Assembly (NCBI RefSeq): GCF_004330295.1
Contig: NZ_SJOJ01000029.1
Location: 1-64,000 of the forward strand
DNA from: Rahnella victoriana
GTDB lineage: Bacteria; Pseudomonadota; Gammaproteobacteria; Enterobacterales; Enterobacteriaceae
Length of the DNA: 64,000 nt
Reading direction: 5' to 3'
Part shown: one piece after another, positions 37,111 to 48,242 of the stretch
Position numbering within the stretch: position 1 is the stretch's first letter
How the letters are laid out: every line of letters begins with the position of its first letter
Translations under genes and position numbers: made by a program
Notes under the pieces: generated by a model
Told to the model about the DNA's origin: nothing
The model's input: only the letters and a program-made list of their open reading frames with translations
The model's database searches: none

Positions 37111-38603
37111 GTGATATGCCTCTGCGCCCGGTTTCGCCGGTCGACAACGATCGCCAGCAAAGCGAAGCCTCGCTGGATGCACTTTGCCAGCGTTATAAAG
37201 CGGTGATATTGCATCGTGACCATCAGATGATTCATGTGGCCTGCCATGAAGCAGAGCCGGATACCGAAACATTGAGCAACGTACTGCGCTTTGCCAGCGG
37301 CTTAAAAGTGCAACTCGAACGCTGGCCTCAGGCTCGTCTGGAACAGGTCATGCAACCGGAAAGCGCAGCAGCCGGAAAAGCAGCGACTGAAGAGGAAAAC
37401 CGCCCGTCCAGCGCAAGAGATGAACACAATGAGCTGAACGATGAAAGTGATGCGCCGGTGATCAATGTGCTTAATCAGATACTCAGGCAGGCCATTACCC
37501 GCCGGGCATCGGATATCCACTTTGAACCCTATGAGCACAGCTTCAGGGTGCGTGTGCGTATTGACGGTGTGTTGCAGGAAATTCCCGGCCCCGAATTTTC
37601 TCTGGCGGCGGGCGTATGTGCCCGGCTGAAGATCATGGGGCAACTGAACGTCGCCGAACGCCGTTTACCCCAGGACGGCCAGCTTTCGGTCATGCTGCAA
37701 AATAAACGCTATTCGATGCGGATCTCCTCGCTGCCCACCTTGCATGGTGAGAAGATCGTGCTGCGGATCCTGCATATGACACAGCAAGATCTCTCAATGC
37801 CGCAACTGGGTTTCACGCCCCGTGATCTGGATTATTTCAAAGCCGCGCTCAAAAATCCGCAGGGACTGATTCTGGTAACCGGCCCGACAGGCAGCGGAAA
37901 AACGGTGACTCTCTACAGCGGGCTGCGTCATCTGAACGCGATGACCCACAATATTTGCAGCGTAGAAGATCCGGTCGAGATCCCGGTAAGTGGCATCAAC
38001 CAGACCCAGATCAACAGCAAAACGGATCTCAGCTTCTCCAGCGTCCTGCGCGCGTTGCTGCGTCAGGATCCTGATGTGATCATGGTGGGTGAGATCCGCG
38101 ATAAAGAAACGGCCGAGATCGCCGTCAAGGCGGCTCAGACCGGGCATCTGGTGCTTTCTACGCTCCATACCAATTCCACCTGCGAGACATTAACCCGCCT
38201 GCGCCAGATGGGGATTGAAGGTTTCCATATTGCGGCCAGCTTACGTCTGGTGATTGCACAACGGCTGGTGCGAAAACTGTGCCCGCATTGCCGGAAACCG
38301 CATATTTCGTTGGTGGAGAAAGGGCCGGATGGCCGAAGCGGCCCTGTCCAGCTGTGGCTGCCTGCCGGATGCCATCAATGCTTTTCAGGCTATTACGGAC
38401 GGACGGGCATTTATGAAGTACTGAATATCACCCCCAGACTGCAACAGGCATTGGTCGCCGAAGCGAGTGTGGATGAACTGAGTAAAATCGCCCGTGAACA
38501 GGGACAGAAGACCTTGCAGGAAGCCGGTATGTTACTGGTCGAACAAGGGATCACCTCTCTTGAGGAACTTTATCGCGTGACCGGCGAAGGTTCCGGCGCA
38601 TGA
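37107..38603 (+). CDS. hofB: type IV pilus assembly ATPase HofB (PilB/GspE)
   Basis: Hexameric motor ATPase for pilus extension. Its 498 residues contain a variable N-terminal region, then the GspE core: ITRRASDIHFEPYEHSFRVR (Asp box region), Walker A GPTGSGKT (259-266), the Asp box VMVGEIRDKETAEIA, and the His box TGHLVLSTLHTNS. A tetracysteine zinc motif (LCPHCRKPH and GCHQCFSGYYG) lies near the C-terminus, as in PilB. The start overlaps the ppdD stop and the end overlaps hofC, so the three genes are co-translated. Confidence 0.94.
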   Translation: MSDMPLRPVSPVDNDRQQSEASLDALCQRYKAVILHRDHQMIHVACHEAEPDTETLSNVLRFASGLKVQLERWPQARLEQVMQPESAAAGKAATEEENRPSSARDEHNELNDESDAPVINVLNQILRQAITRRASDIHFEPYEHSFRVRVRIDGVLQEIPGPEFSLAAGVCARLKIMGQLNVAERRLPQDGQLSVMLQNKRYSMRISSLPTLHGEKIVLRILHMTQQDLSMPQLGFTPRDLDYFKAALKNPQGLILVTGPTGSGKTVTLYSGLRHLNAMTHNICSVEDPVEIPVSGINQTQINSKTDLSFSSVLRALLRQDPDVIMVGEIRDKETAEIAVKAAQTGHLVLSTLHTNSTCETLTRLRQMGIEGFHIAASLRLVIAQRLVRKLCPHCRKPHISLVEKGPDGRSGPVQLWLPAGCHQCFSGYYGRTGIYEVLNITPRLQQALVAEASVDELSKIAREQGQKTLQEAGMLLVEQGITSLEELYRVTGEGSGA

Positions 38604-39820
38604 ACAGCACTGCTGATGTTTCACAAACGTGGCGGTTATATCACTGGCAGGCCATCGACGCTCAGGGAAATATTCAGCAGGGCCACAACATTGAGTCGGG
38701 CAAAGACGACATTTACCAGCAGCTTTTTGCTGCCGGGTTACAGCCGCTAAACATCCGCATGAGGCAGCGGCTTGGCAGAGGGTTCTGGAAAAATCCGGAG
38801 CGCGTTGCGTTTGTCCGGCAGCTTGCGACTTTGCTTCAGGCGGGTTTGCCTCTGGTCAACAGCCTGACACTGCTGGCAAATGAGCATAGCAAACCGGCCT
38901 GGCAATGCGTCATGGGGAATATTGCCAAAGGCGTACGGGAAGGAAAGCCCCTGTCAGCCATGCTGGGCATTTATCCGGATGTATTTCCTGATATTTACCG
39001 GCAGATAATTTCTGTCGGCGAACTGACAGGGCAACTGGATAAATGCTGTCTGCAACTTGCCGCTCAGCAGGAACAACAGGCTGAATTAAGAAGCAAAGTG
39101 AAAAAAGCGCTGCGCTATCCGCTGATCGTCTGTGTTATCGCAACGGTTGTGACCCTGCTGATGCTGACGTTGGTGCTGCCGGAATTTGCCAAAATCTATG
39201 CCTCTTTTGATGCCCAACTGCCGTGGTTTACGCGCATGCTGGTCAGTGCCTCTGATGCGTTGATCCGCACCGGTCCATGGATCACCGGCCTGCTGCTGGC
39301 AGCTTGTATTACCTATCGGCAAAAACTGCATCCGCATACACACTGGAAGTGGCGGGAGCAAATGTTACTGCTCAGGTTACCTCTGACGTCACGGCTGGTA
39401 ACAGACAGTTGCCTCAGCCAGATATTTCAAACGCTGGCAATGACGCAACATGCCGGAATGACCTTAATTACCGGGCTGGCGGCAGCCTCTGCGTCGATGT
39501 CTAATCTGCATTTTCAGGCAGCTCTCAGCGAGATACGCGAGAAAATCATGCAGGGCACGCCTTTACACCGTGCCTTTATTCAGTCGCCGCTGTTCCCGAC
39601 ACTTTGCCATCAGTTAATAAAGATCGGCGAGGAGTCCGGTTCTCTGGACGAGCTGTTACTGAAGCTGGCGCAATTGCATCACGACAAAGCCAACTCACTG
39701 GCGGATACCCTGGCACAAACTATTGAGCCGGTGTTGATGGCGGTGATGGGGATTATTGTTGGCGGGCTGGTGATTGCCATGTATTTGCCGATATTCCAGC
39801 TGGGATCGGTGATGGGATAA
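38600..39820 (+). CDS. hofC: type IV pilus inner-membrane platform protein HofC (PilC/GspF)
   Basis: Polytopic platform protein on which the pilus motor acts. Its 406 residues carry two GspF domains (about 70-190 and 270-395), each with the family's FxRQLATLLQAGLPL and LKIGEESGSLDELL-type motifs (FVRQLATLLQAGLPLVNSL; LIKIGEESGSLDELLLKLA). Hydrophobic helices are near 172-195, 222-245 and 375-400. The ATG overlaps the hofB stop as ATGA. It ends the ppdD-hofB-hofC unit. Confidence 0.93.
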   Translation: MNSTADVSQTWRLYHWQAIDAQGNIQQGHNIESGKDDIYQQLFAAGLQPLNIRMRQRLGRGFWKNPERVAFVRQLATLLQAGLPLVNSLTLLANEHSKPAWQCVMGNIAKGVREGKPLSAMLGIYPDVFPDIYRQIISVGELTGQLDKCCLQLAAQQEQQAELRSKVKKALRYPLIVCVIATVVTLLMLTLVLPEFAKIYASFDAQLPWFTRMLVSASDALIRTGPWITGLLLAACITYRQKLHPHTHWKWREQMLLLRLPLTSRLVTDSCLSQIFQTLAMTQHAGMTLITGLAAASASMSNLHFQAALSEIREKIMQGTPLHRAFIQSPLFPTLCHQLIKIGEESGSLDELLLKLAQLHHDKANSLADTLAQTIEPVLMAVMGIIVGGLVIAMYLPIFQLGSVMG

Positions 39821-39886
39821 AATCAGTGCAAAATCAGCGGGTGACAAAGCGGCGAAAACAAGTTCCGCCGCCATGATGAGGATCGC

Positions 39887-40930
39887 TTACTTGCTGCCGA
39901 ACAGGCGGTTTTCCTGCTCTGCTACGCGGATAAAGGTTGTGCGTTTGGTCAGTTCTTTCAAACGCTCAGCACCGACGTAAGTACAGGCAGAACGCAATCC
40001 ACCCAGAATGTCACGCACGGTGTTTTCAACCGGACCACGCAGAGGCAGTTTGACCGTTTTACCTTCTGCTGCACGGTATTCTGCAACGCCGCCAACGTGA
40101 CGTTTCATGGCCGATTCTGAACTCATGCCATAGAAGAGCATGAATTTTTCGCCGTTCTCTTCGACAACCGTGCCTTCACATTCTTCATGCGCGGCCAGCA
40201 TACCGCCAAGCATAACGAAATCGGCACCGCCACCGAAGGCTTTCGCGACGTCACCCGGTACGGCACAACCGCCATCACTGACAATCTGACCGCCCAGACC
40301 GTGTGCAGCATCAGCACATTCGATAACGGCGGAAAGTTGCGGATAGCCCACGCCGGTTTTTACACGGGTCGTACACACTGAACCCGGACCGATGCCGACT
40401 TTTACGATATCCGCGCCTGAAAGGATCAGCTCTTCCACCATTTCACCGGTGACAACATTACCTGCGCAAATAACTTTATCCGGGCAGGCTTCGCGTACGC
40501 GTTGCAGGAATTCCACGAAATGTTCGGAATAGCCGTTAGCCACATCCAGACAAACAAATTTCAGCAGCGGCGAGAGAGCAAGAATTTGCAGTGTTTTGAC
40601 GAAATCCGCTTCTGACGTACCGGTAGACACCATCACATTGCGCAGGACGGATTCATCCGACGAGGTGACGAAAGTCTGCCATTGCTCTACGGTGTAGTGC
40701 TTGTGTACGGCGGTGAGGAGGCCAAAAGATGACAGCACGGTCGCCATGCGGAATGTTCCGACGGTGTCCATGTTCGCGGCAATAATTGGCGTGCCCGACC
40801 AGCTGATACCAGAGTGTTTGAATGTGAATGTGCGCTCCAGTTCAACTTCGGAACGGCTTTTGAGGGTAGAACGTTTAGGGCGGATAAGTACGTCTTTGAA
40901 ACCTAACTTCAAATCTTCTTCAATGCGCAT
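39887..40930 (-). CDS. guaC: GMP reductase
   Basis: NADPH-dependent deamination of GMP to IMP, which balances purine pools. It is a TIM barrel of 347 residues, the E. coli length. The catalytic cysteine loop reads [20 protein letters not shown] and the phosphate-binding part is [30 protein letters not shown]. The absence of CBS domains distinguishes it from IMP dehydrogenase. The gene is divergent from coaE across 243 bases, and I recognise no specific operator there. Confidence 0.97.
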   Translation of the reverse strand: MRIEEDLKLGFKDVLIRPKRSTLKSRSEVELERTFTFKHSGISWSGTPIIAANMDTVGTFRMATVLSSFGLLTAVHKHYTVEQWQTFVTSSDESVLRNVMVSTGTSEADFVKTLQILALSPLLKFVCLDVANGYSEHFVEFLQRVREACPDKVICAGNVVTGEMVEELILSGADIVKVGIGPGSVCTTRVKTGVGYPQLSAVIECADAAHGLGGQIVSDGGCAVPGDVAKAFGGGADFVMLGGMLAAHEECEGTVVEENGEKFMLFYGMSSESAMKRHVGGVAEYRAAEGKTVKLPLRGPVENTVRDILGGLRSACTYVGAERLKELTKRTTFIRVAEQENRLFGSK

Positions 40931-41173
40931 GACGGGTTTGTCCTGGTTTGGCGACGGGTCGCTAGGGTGTACAACACATTTTTAGACACCCTTTCCAGTG
41001 GTTTTATCATACACAGGAAAATGACAACGGCAAGATGGCTTTTACAACTCACATCACAGACTTTTGATTGTGCAGCTGAATAATTTTCGCATGAAAAAAC
41101 CAAGACGACAGCGGCTTGCACTTACTCATAATCTCTTTATCATTTACCTAACTAATTTTTTCTGAGCATCAGT

Positions 41174-41770
41174 ATGAGCTATATCGTTGCATTGACAGGG
41201 GGGATCGGTAGCGGGAAAAGTACCGTCGCCGAAAGCTTTGCCCGCCACGGCGTAAATATTGTCGATGCTGATATCATTGCCCGTCAGGTTGTCGCCCCCG
41301 GCGAACCGGCTCTGGATGCTCTGGCTGCGCGATTTGGCGAAAGTATTCTTCTCGCTGATGGTTCGCTGAACCGTCCGGCGTTACGGGAACGTATTTTCAC
41401 GTACCCGTTGGAGAAAGAGTGGGTTAACGCATTGCTTCACCCCATTATTCACGCCAGAACGCAGAAGCTGATTGCGCAGGCTGAATCGCCCTATGTGCTC
41501 TGGGTGGTGCCGCTGCTGGTTGAAAACGGATTACAGGCGCAGGCCAATCGCGTGCTGGTTGTCGACGTTGACCCGCAAACACAGCTTGCACGCACGATGT
41601 CGCGCGACGGCATCAGCCGCCAGCAGGCTGAAAGTATTCTTGCTGCACAGGTCAGCCGTGAAAAGCGTCTGGCCTGTGCAGATGACATTATTGATAACAG
41701 CGGCGCTCCTGAAACGATCGAACCGCGTGTTGCCCTATTACATCGCCGCTATTTACAACTTTCGGCGTGA
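41174..41770 (+). CDS. coaE: dephospho-CoA kinase
   Basis: Last step of coenzyme A synthesis: phosphorylates the 3'-OH of dephospho-CoA. Its 198 residues start with the P-loop [13 protein letters not shown] (6-18). The [17 protein letters not shown] stretch and the [18 protein letters not shown] lid region follow. E. coli CoaE is 206 residues. zapD begins 25 bases after its stop and yacG follows, forming the conserved coaE-zapD-yacG unit. Confidence 0.96.
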   Translation: MSYIVALTGGIGSGKSTVAESFARHGVNIVDADIIARQVVAPGEPALDALAARFGESILLADGSLNRPALRERIFTYPLEKEWVNALLHPIIHARTQKLIAQAESPYVLWVVPLLVENGLQAQANRVLVVDVDPQTQLARTMSRDGISRQQAESILAAQVSREKRLACADDIIDNSGAPETIEPRVALLHRRYLQLSA

Positions 41771-41795
41771 GTAAACAGACAGGATATTGCCAAGC

Positions 41796-42548
41796 ATGAC
41801 TGATGTAGCTGCAACCGTTCTCTTTGAACATCCACTGAATGAGAAAATGCGTACCTGGTTGCGCATCGAATTTTTGTTACAACAGATGCATTCCAATGCG
41901 CAGATCACTGCCGTGGCTTCTGCCCTGCTGTTTTTCCGCACGGTATCGGATTTACTCGATGTACTGGAACGCGGTGAAGTGCGCACTGACTTACTGAAAG
42001 AGCTGGAACGTCAGCAGCAAAAATTATCGCAATGGAAGGACGTCCCCGGCGTGGATTTATCCCGGATTGACGGGCTGCGCGCTGAACTCAAGCAATGCGC
42101 GTCCGTGCTGATGAAAGCGCCGCGAATTGGCCAGGCACTGAAAGAGGATCGTCTGATTGCACTGGTTCGCCAGCGTCTGAGTATTCCCGGCGGTTGTTGC
42201 AGTTTCGATTTACCGACGCTGCATATCTGGCTGCATCTGGCGCAGGCACAACGGGATCGTGAAGTGCAAAACTGGCTGGAAACGCTGGCACCGCTGCATA
42301 ACTCACTGACCATGGTGTTAGGTCTGATCCGCCAGTCGGGTGCATTCCGCAATCAAATCAGCCTGAATGGCTTTTTCCAGGACAACGCCGAAGGCGCAGA
42401 TCTGTTACGATTGCAGCTCTCGATGGAAAACCAACTTTATCCGCAAGTATCCGGGCATAAAACCCGTTATGCCATTCGCTTCTTACCACTCGACAGCGAA
42501 CATGGCGTGGTTCCCGCGCGACTGAATTTTGAACTTGCCTGCTGCTAG
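41796..42548 (+). CDS. zapD: cell division protein ZapD
   Basis: Cytosolic protein that crosslinks FtsZ filaments and promotes ring assembly. It is 250 residues against 247 in E. coli, with the shared blocks [41 protein letters not shown] and the C-terminal LNFELACC. The ATG at 41796 is preferred over an in-frame TTG three codons earlier. Its stop overlaps the ribosome site of yacG. FtsZ, its partner, is encoded 6 kb away in the same window. Confidence 0.94.
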   Translation: MTDVAATVLFEHPLNEKMRTWLRIEFLLQQMHSNAQITAVASALLFFRTVSDLLDVLERGEVRTDLLKELERQQQKLSQWKDVPGVDLSRIDGLRAELKQCASVLMKAPRIGQALKEDRLIALVRQRLSIPGGCCSFDLPTLHIWLHLAQAQRDREVQNWLETLAPLHNSLTMVLGLIRQSGAFRNQISLNGFFQDNAEGADLLRLQLSMENQLYPQVSGHKTRYAIRFLPLDSEHGVVPARLNFELACC

Positions 42549-42557
42549 GAGTTGCAA

Positions 42558-42755
42558 ATGGACCCTGAAATCATTGAAGTAAATTGCCCGACCTGTCAGA
42601 AAATCGTGGTGTGGGGCGAAGAAAGTCCTTTCCGCCCTTTCTGCTCCAAACGTTGCCAGTTAATCGATCTCGGCGAATGGGCCGATGAAGAAAAACGCAT
42701 TCCAAGCAAAGGGGATGTGAACGATCTGGATGACTGGAGCGAAGAAGAGATTTAA
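42558..42755 (+). CDS. yacG: DNA gyrase inhibitor YacG
   Basis: Small zinc-binding protein (65 residues) that binds GyrB and inhibits gyrase in E. coli. The four zinc ligands are Cys10, Cys13 (CPTC), Cys29 and Cys33 (CSKRC). The acidic C-terminal tail [10 protein letters not shown] is typical. The start ATG at 42558 has AGGAG six bases upstream, overlapping the zapD stop. An in-frame TTG two codons earlier was rejected. Confidence 0.95.
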   Translation: MDPEIIEVNCPTCQKIVVWGEESPFRPFCSKRCQLIDLGEWADEEKRIPSKGDVNDLDDWSEEEI

Positions 42756-42773
42756 CGCAGGTATGAGGTAAGC

Positions 42774-42795
42774 AAAAGGGGCGTTGGCCCCTTTT
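42774..42795. terminator. bidirectional terminator between yacG and mutT
   Basis: A 9-bp stem (AAAAGGGGC / GCCCCTTTT, four-base loop) has A and T arms that can serve both the plus-strand coaE-zapD-yacG unit and the convergent mutT. Confidence 0.88.
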
Positions 42796-42822
42796 CAATA
42801 TGTTCTTATATTTCAGACGTCA

Positions 42823-43224
42823 TCAGTACTGATTATTTTTGAGCGCAGTCACAATGGCTTCGTTGGCAGGAGGAAATTCCTCCTCTTTCAAATCGGACTG
42901 CGCAATCCAGCGCTTCGGTTGTCCTTCTTTACCATACGGCTCGCCCTGCCACTCTTCCACCAGAAAGAAATAGAGCGTAATGATGCGATCCGGGAAGCGA
43001 TGCTCCAGTGTTTTCAGCAGCACAGGAGATTTCGCATCAATACCGACTTCTTCCTGCAATTCACGAATAACTGCCTGCTCCGGCGTTTCGCCCGCTTCAA
43101 TCTTACCGCCCGGAAATTCCCAGAAACCCGCCATATGTGACGAAGCATCACGCTGAGTGATAAAGATTTCATTGCCGGCATTACGGATAATGCCTGCGGC
43201 GATATTCAGTTGTTTAAGCGTCAC
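42823..43224 (-). CDS. mutT: 8-oxo-dGTP diphosphatase MutT
   Basis: Nudix hydrolase that removes 8-oxo-dGTP from the nucleotide pool and so prevents A-to-C mutations. The complete Nudix box is GGKIEAGETPEQAVIRELQE followed by EVGI (about 37-60). I chose the GTG at 43224, five bases after AGGTGG, which places LKQLNIAAGIIRN in register with E. coli MutT. A GTG three codons earlier overlaps the ribosome site. The product is about 133 residues (E. coli 129). It lies downstream of secA beyond a terminator. Confidence 0.93.
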   Translation of the reverse strand: MTLKQLNIAAGIIRNAGNEIFITQRDASSHMAGFWEFPGGKIEAGETPEQAVIRELQEEVGIDAKSPVLLKTLEHRFPDRIITLYFFLVEEWQGEPYGKEGQPKRWIAQSDLKEEEFPPANEAIVTALKNNQY

Positions 43225-43277
43225 AGTTTCCACCTTTCCGCTGACTCAATGACTGTTCTTATGGGGACTTTTAAGAC

Positions 43278-43306
43278 AAAAATAAAGGCGGCAATTACGC
43301 CGCCTT
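43278..43306 (-). terminator. rho-independent terminator after secA
   Basis: The stem AAGGCGGC / GCCGCCTT (six-base loop) is followed on the minus strand by a T-rich run. It lies between secA and mutT. Confidence 0.88.
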
Positions 43307-43337
43307 CAAGATTAACACGATGACTTAGCCCGAGATC

Positions 43338-46055
43338 TTACTTTTGCAGGCTGCCATGGCATTGTTTGTATTTTTTACCGGAACCGCATGGGCAGAGATC
43401 ATTACGACCGACTTTGCGGTCGCCAGATGAGGCAAGACGCGCCGCTTCAGCCACTTCGATTTCCAGCTGATCCTGATGGCTAAGCTGCTGCTGGCGAGCC
43501 AGACGCTCAGCTTCTTCACGACGCTGAATTTCCATCGCTTCCACTTCTTCAGGCATACGCACCTGAACTTTGCTCAGCACGCTGATCACTTCGTATTTCA
43601 GGGATTCCAGCATGGCAGCAAACATCGCGAAGGATTCACGCTTGTATTCCTGCTTAGGATCTTTCTGCGCATAGCCGCGTAAGTGGATGCCCTGACGCAG
43701 GTAATCCATTGCCGCCAGATGCTCTTTCCACAGGGAATCCAGTGTTTGCAGCATCACGCCTTTCTCGAAGTTACGCATCATTTCAGCGCCGACCACTTCT
43801 TCTTTGCGTGCGTAAGATTCTTTCGCGATTTCCATGATGCGTTCGCGCAGGGTTTCTTCGTGCAATTCAGGTTCTTTATCCAGCCATTCAGCAATCGGCA
43901 TGTCGAGCTCGAAGTCTTTCTTCAGGCGCTCTTGCAGACCCTGCACATCCCACATTTCTTCCAGAGACTGTGGCGGAATGTAGCTGTCGATGGTTGCCTT
44001 GAACACATCTTCACGGATGCTGGCAATGGTTTCGCTCACGTCAGACACGTCCAGCAGTTCGTTACGCTGGCTGTAGATAGCACGACGCTGATCGCTTGCC
44101 ACATCATCGTATTCCAGTAATTGCTTACGGATATCGAAGTTACGGCTTTCTACTTTGCGTTGCGCATTGGCAATCGCTTTGGTCACCCATGGGTGCTCAA
44201 TTGCTTCGCCCGGTTTCATACCCAGTTTGCGCATCATGCTGGAAACGCGGTCTGAGGCGAAGATACGCATCAGGGCATCTTCCATAGACAGGTAGAAGCG
44301 GGATGAACCGGCATCCCCCTGACGACCCGCACGGCCGCGCAACTGGTTATCGATACGGCGGGATTCATGACGCTCGGTACCAATGATGTGCAGACCACCT
44401 GAAGCCAGAACCGCGTCGTGGCGGATCTGCCACGCGGCTTTGATTTCAGCGATTTGCTCGTCAGTGACGTCTTCGCCCATGTTTTCAACTTCAACCTGCC
44501 AGCTGCCGCCCAGCACGATATCGGTACCACGACCGGCCATGTTGGTGGCGATGGTAACAGCACTTGGCTGACCTGCCTGAGCAACGATATCCGCTTCTTT
44601 GGCGTGGAACTTGGCGTTCAGAACGCTGTGTGCGATGCCCGCTTTGGTCAGTTCGTTAGACACCACTTCGGATTTTTCAATGGAAATCGTACCCACCAGA
44701 ACCGGCTGGCCTTTGGCAGTACACTGGCGGATATCTTCGATGATCGCGCCAATCTTTTCCATTTCAGTCATGTACACCAGGTCGGCCATGTCTTTACGCA
44801 CCATAGGGCGGTTAGTTGGCACAACAATGGTATCCAGCTTGTAGATAGAACTGAATTCGAATGCTTCAGTGTCCGCAGTACCGGTCATACCGGCCAGTTT
44901 TTCGTACAGACGGAAATAGTTCTGGAAAGTGATAGAAGCCAGCGTCTGGTTTTCGTTTTGAATATCAACGCCTTCTTTCGCTTCCACCGCCTGATGCAGG
45001 CCATCGGACCAGCGACGCCCCTGCATGGTACGGCCGGTGTGTTCGTCGACGATGATCACTTCGCCGTCTTTCACGATGTAATCAACATCGCGGGTAAACA
45101 GAACGTGCGCGCGCAGTGCGGCGGTCACGTGGTGCATCAGCATAATGTTGGTCGGGGAATACAGTGATTCGCCCTCTTCCATGATGCCTGCTTCCACCAG
45201 CAATTCTTCAATCAATACCAGACCGCGTTCTGTCAGGTGAACCTGACGCGCTTTCTCATCAACAGAGAAGTGGCCTTCACCCTGGAAGGTGTCGGAATCT
45301 TCTTTTTCCTGACGGATCAGTTTAGGGATCAGTTTGTCTACACGGGTGTACATTTCTGAGCTGTCTTCGGCCGGGCCGGAGATGATCAGCGGGGTACGGG
45401 CTTCATCGATCAGGATGGAGTCGACCTCATCCACCAGCGCGTAGTGAAGTTTGCGTTGTACGCGTTCTTCAGGGCTGAACGCCATGTTGTCACGCAGGTA
45501 GTCAAAGCCGTATTCGTTGTTTGTGCCGTAAGTAATATCCGCAGCGTAAGCAGCGCGTTTAGCCGGAGAAGGCATGCCCGGCAAGTTGATACCGATGCTC
45601 AGACCAAGGAACTCAAACAACGGACGGTTGTTTTCGGCATCACGCTGTGCGAGGTAGTCGTTGACGGTCACAACGTGAACGCCCTTGCCGCTTAATGCGT
45701 TCAGATAAGCAGGCAGGGTAGCAGTCAGCGTTTTACCTTCACCGGTACGCATTTCTGCGATGCAACGTTCGTTCAGTACCATACCGCCCAGCAGCTGCAC
45801 GTCGAAGTGACGCATGCCAAACACACGTTTACTGGATTCACGCACCACCGCAAAGGCTTCCGGGATCAGGTTTTCAAGCACTTCACCTTTAGCCAGACGC
45901 TCGCGGAATTCATTGGTTTTCGCCTGCAGCTGCTCATCAGTCAGCTTTTGAATGTCAGGTTCCATGCGGTTGATCAGTTCAACCACTTTACGCATGCGGC
46001 GCAATGTACGGTCGTTACGACTACCAAAAACTTTGGTCAATAATTTGATTAACAT
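43338..46055 (-). CDS. secA: preprotein translocase ATPase SecA
   Basis: Motor ATPase that drives Sec-dependent export through SecYEG. Its 905 residues (E. coli 901) show Walker A MRTGEGKT near 102-109, the [19 protein letters not shown]-type box, motif [14 protein letters not shown], and a C-terminal zinc-binding SecB site [14 protein letters not shown]. The ATG at 46055 matches E. coli [14 protein letters not shown]; the upstream open extension lies in the secM-secA gap. No strong ribosome site is seen, consistent with the SecM-controlled occlusion known in E. coli. Confidence 0.98.
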   Translation of the reverse strand: MLIKLLTKVFGSRNDRTLRRMRKVVELINRMEPDIQKLTDEQLQAKTNEFRERLAKGEVLENLIPEAFAVVRESSKRVFGMRHFDVQLLGGMVLNERCIAEMRTGEGKTLTATLPAYLNALSGKGVHVVTVNDYLAQRDAENNRPLFEFLGLSIGINLPGMPSPAKRAAYAADITYGTNNEYGFDYLRDNMAFSPEERVQRKLHYALVDEVDSILIDEARTPLIISGPAEDSSEMYTRVDKLIPKLIRQEKEDSDTFQGEGHFSVDEKARQVHLTERGLVLIEELLVEAGIMEEGESLYSPTNIMLMHHVTAALRAHVLFTRDVDYIVKDGEVIIVDEHTGRTMQGRRWSDGLHQAVEAKEGVDIQNENQTLASITFQNYFRLYEKLAGMTGTADTEAFEFSSIYKLDTIVVPTNRPMVRKDMADLVYMTEMEKIGAIIEDIRQCTAKGQPVLVGTISIEKSEVVSNELTKAGIAHSVLNAKFHAKEADIVAQAGQPSAVTIATNMAGRGTDIVLGGSWQVEVENMGEDVTDEQIAEIKAAWQIRHDAVLASGGLHIIGTERHESRRIDNQLRGRAGRQGDAGSSRFYLSMEDALMRIFASDRVSSMMRKLGMKPGEAIEHPWVTKAIANAQRKVESRNFDIRKQLLEYDDVASDQRRAIYSQRNELLDVSDVSETIASIREDVFKATIDSYIPPQSLEEMWDVQGLQERLKKDFELDMPIAEWLDKEPELHEETLRERIMEIAKESYARKEEVVGAEMMRNFEKGVMLQTLDSLWKEHLAAMDYLRQGIHLRGYAQKDPKQEYKRESFAMFAAMLESLKYEVISVLSKVQVRMPEEVEAMEIQRREEAERLARQQQLSHQDQLEIEVAEAARLASSGDRKVGRNDLCPCGSGKKYKQCHGSLQK

Positions 46056-46135
46056 AATGCTTAATATCTCTTGGAGGCCACCAGATGCAGCCAATAATTT
46101 GTTGATTTATAAATAGAGTTTAAAGTGACAGTCTG

Positions 46136-46663
46136 TTAAATCAGAGTGGCCGGGCCGGCACGAATGCCTTGCACCTGTGCTAACCACAGGCCGGTTTGAT
46201 GCGATGAAGCAAGAGGGAGGAAAGGTTGTTGCGTCTGACGAATGATAACCGGTGGTTTAGACTCATGAGTCAGTAAGGCATTTAGGGTAACCAGCAGGGC
46301 AAGCTGCTGCACATGCAGCGGTTCGGCCTGCTGAATTTTGGCTTCCGGCTGCGCAACGGTGTAAACCACCTGCGGGGCCAGAGCAAAAGAAAGATGACGG
46401 ATGACCGTGCGTAATGCATGCTGTTGCCAGTAATCCACACCAAAAGACGGGCGGCGGTTCGCCTGGAGTAACGCAAGATTACTCAGCCCTGTACTGCTGA
46501 TGTTAAGACGGTTTAGACTTGAGGACGTATTGGAAACCGCAGGCAGTTCCGTTTGCGACAGGTTCGTTGACACGCCAAGGCTAGCCGCGACCATCCCCAA
46601 CAGGAGATGCGGCCAAAAATACCTTCTGCCAAATTGTCGCCAACGATTTAGAATGCCAATCAC
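46136..46663 (-). CDS. secM: secretion monitor SecM
   Basis: Periplasmically exported regulatory peptide whose translation stalls when export is slow, which exposes the secA ribosome site. Its 175 residues start at a GTG and carry a long signal sequence ([24 protein letters not shown]). The C-terminal arrest sequence [12 protein letters not shown] keeps Trp160, Gly166, Arg168 and Pro171, matching E. coli Trp155 to Pro166. The E. coli Phe150 is His155 here and Ile156 is Leu161. It lies 80 bases upstream of secA and 26 bases from a divergent DUF721 gene. Confidence 0.92.
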   Translation of the reverse strand: MIGILNRWRQFGRRYFWPHLLLGMVAASLGVSTNLSQTELPAVSNTSSSLNRLNISSTGLSNLALLQANRRPSFGVDYWQQHALRTVIRHLSFALAPQVVYTVAQPEAKIQQAEPLHVQQLALLVTLNALLTHESKPPVIIRQTQQPFLPLASSHQTGLWLAQVQGIRAGPATLI

Positions 46664-46689
46664 AAGTTTACAATCCGCCGGAGCCCATC

Positions 46690-47214
46690 ATGCGCGATAG
46701 TCGCCCACAATTATTAGATATCCTGTTCGATGATGCCTCTTCGACTGAACAAAGCCCGCTGCGTATTGTTCAACAGCGTGCTGCGGCGTTACTGAAACTC
46801 AACCGCGCAGTGAAAGGTCTGCTACCGGCACCCATGCAACCATGGTGTCGCGTCGGTAATTATCGACAGGGAGTGTTAGTGCTTGAAATAGCTAATGCCA
46901 GCTGGATGATGCGATTACGCTATGAACAACCCGCATTACTCTCTGCACTTCGAGCGCAAATTCTACCATCATTGTCATCAATCGACATCAGGATTAATCC
47001 TTCGCTCATGGCGAAAATGGAAAATGCTTCGCAGATCGCGATTAAAAATAAAGCGATCGCGTCTGAATCGATGCCAGTGAGACACTTGAGTGCGCAGAGT
47101 GCGGAAGAATTAAGAGGACTGGCGAGCCGTAGCCCGGAGAAACTCAGAAAAGCGTTAGAACGACTGGCTGAATTGGCCGGAGAGAGTGCCAAGCCAACCA
47201 GTCGTAATAAGTAA
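46690..47214 (+). CDS. DUF721 family protein (DciA-like)
   Basis: Protein of 174 residues with an N-terminal DUF721 domain (about 1-100: MRDSRPQLLDILFDD, LPAPMQPWCRVGNYRQGVLVLEIANASWMMRLRYEQPALLSALR) and a charged C-terminal region. The DUF721/DciA family loads or regulates the replicative helicase in bacteria that lack DnaC or DnaI; in enterobacteria its role is not clear to me. GGAG lies six bases before the ATG. It is antisense between lpxC and secM: 12 bases from the lpxC end and 26 bases from the secM start. E. coli K-12 has no gene at this position. Confidence 0.82.
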   Translation: MRDSRPQLLDILFDDASSTEQSPLRIVQQRAAALLKLNRAVKGLLPAPMQPWCRVGNYRQGVLVLEIANASWMMRLRYEQPALLSALRAQILPSLSSIDIRINPSLMAKMENASQIAIKNKAIASESMPVRHLSAQSAEELRGLASRSPEKLRKALERLAELAGESAKPTSRNK

Positions 47215-47226
47215 TATCAGTACCGA

Positions 47227-48162
<936 letters not shown>

Positions 48163-48174
48163 TTATCCATCCAA

Positions 48175-48200
48175 CCGACCTAAGCATACCTTAAGGTCGG
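48175..48200 (-). promoter_or_regulatory. hairpin in the lpxC leader
   Basis: CCGACCTAAG pairs with CTTAAGGTCGG, with one bulged A and a five-base loop. It lies 31-56 bases upstream of the lpxC ATG. No T-run follows, so it is a leader structure rather than a terminator of ftsZ. Confidence 0.5.
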
Positions 48201-48242
48201 CGGGACAGTTTAGCACAAAGAGCGGAGATCCTACAATTCGGA

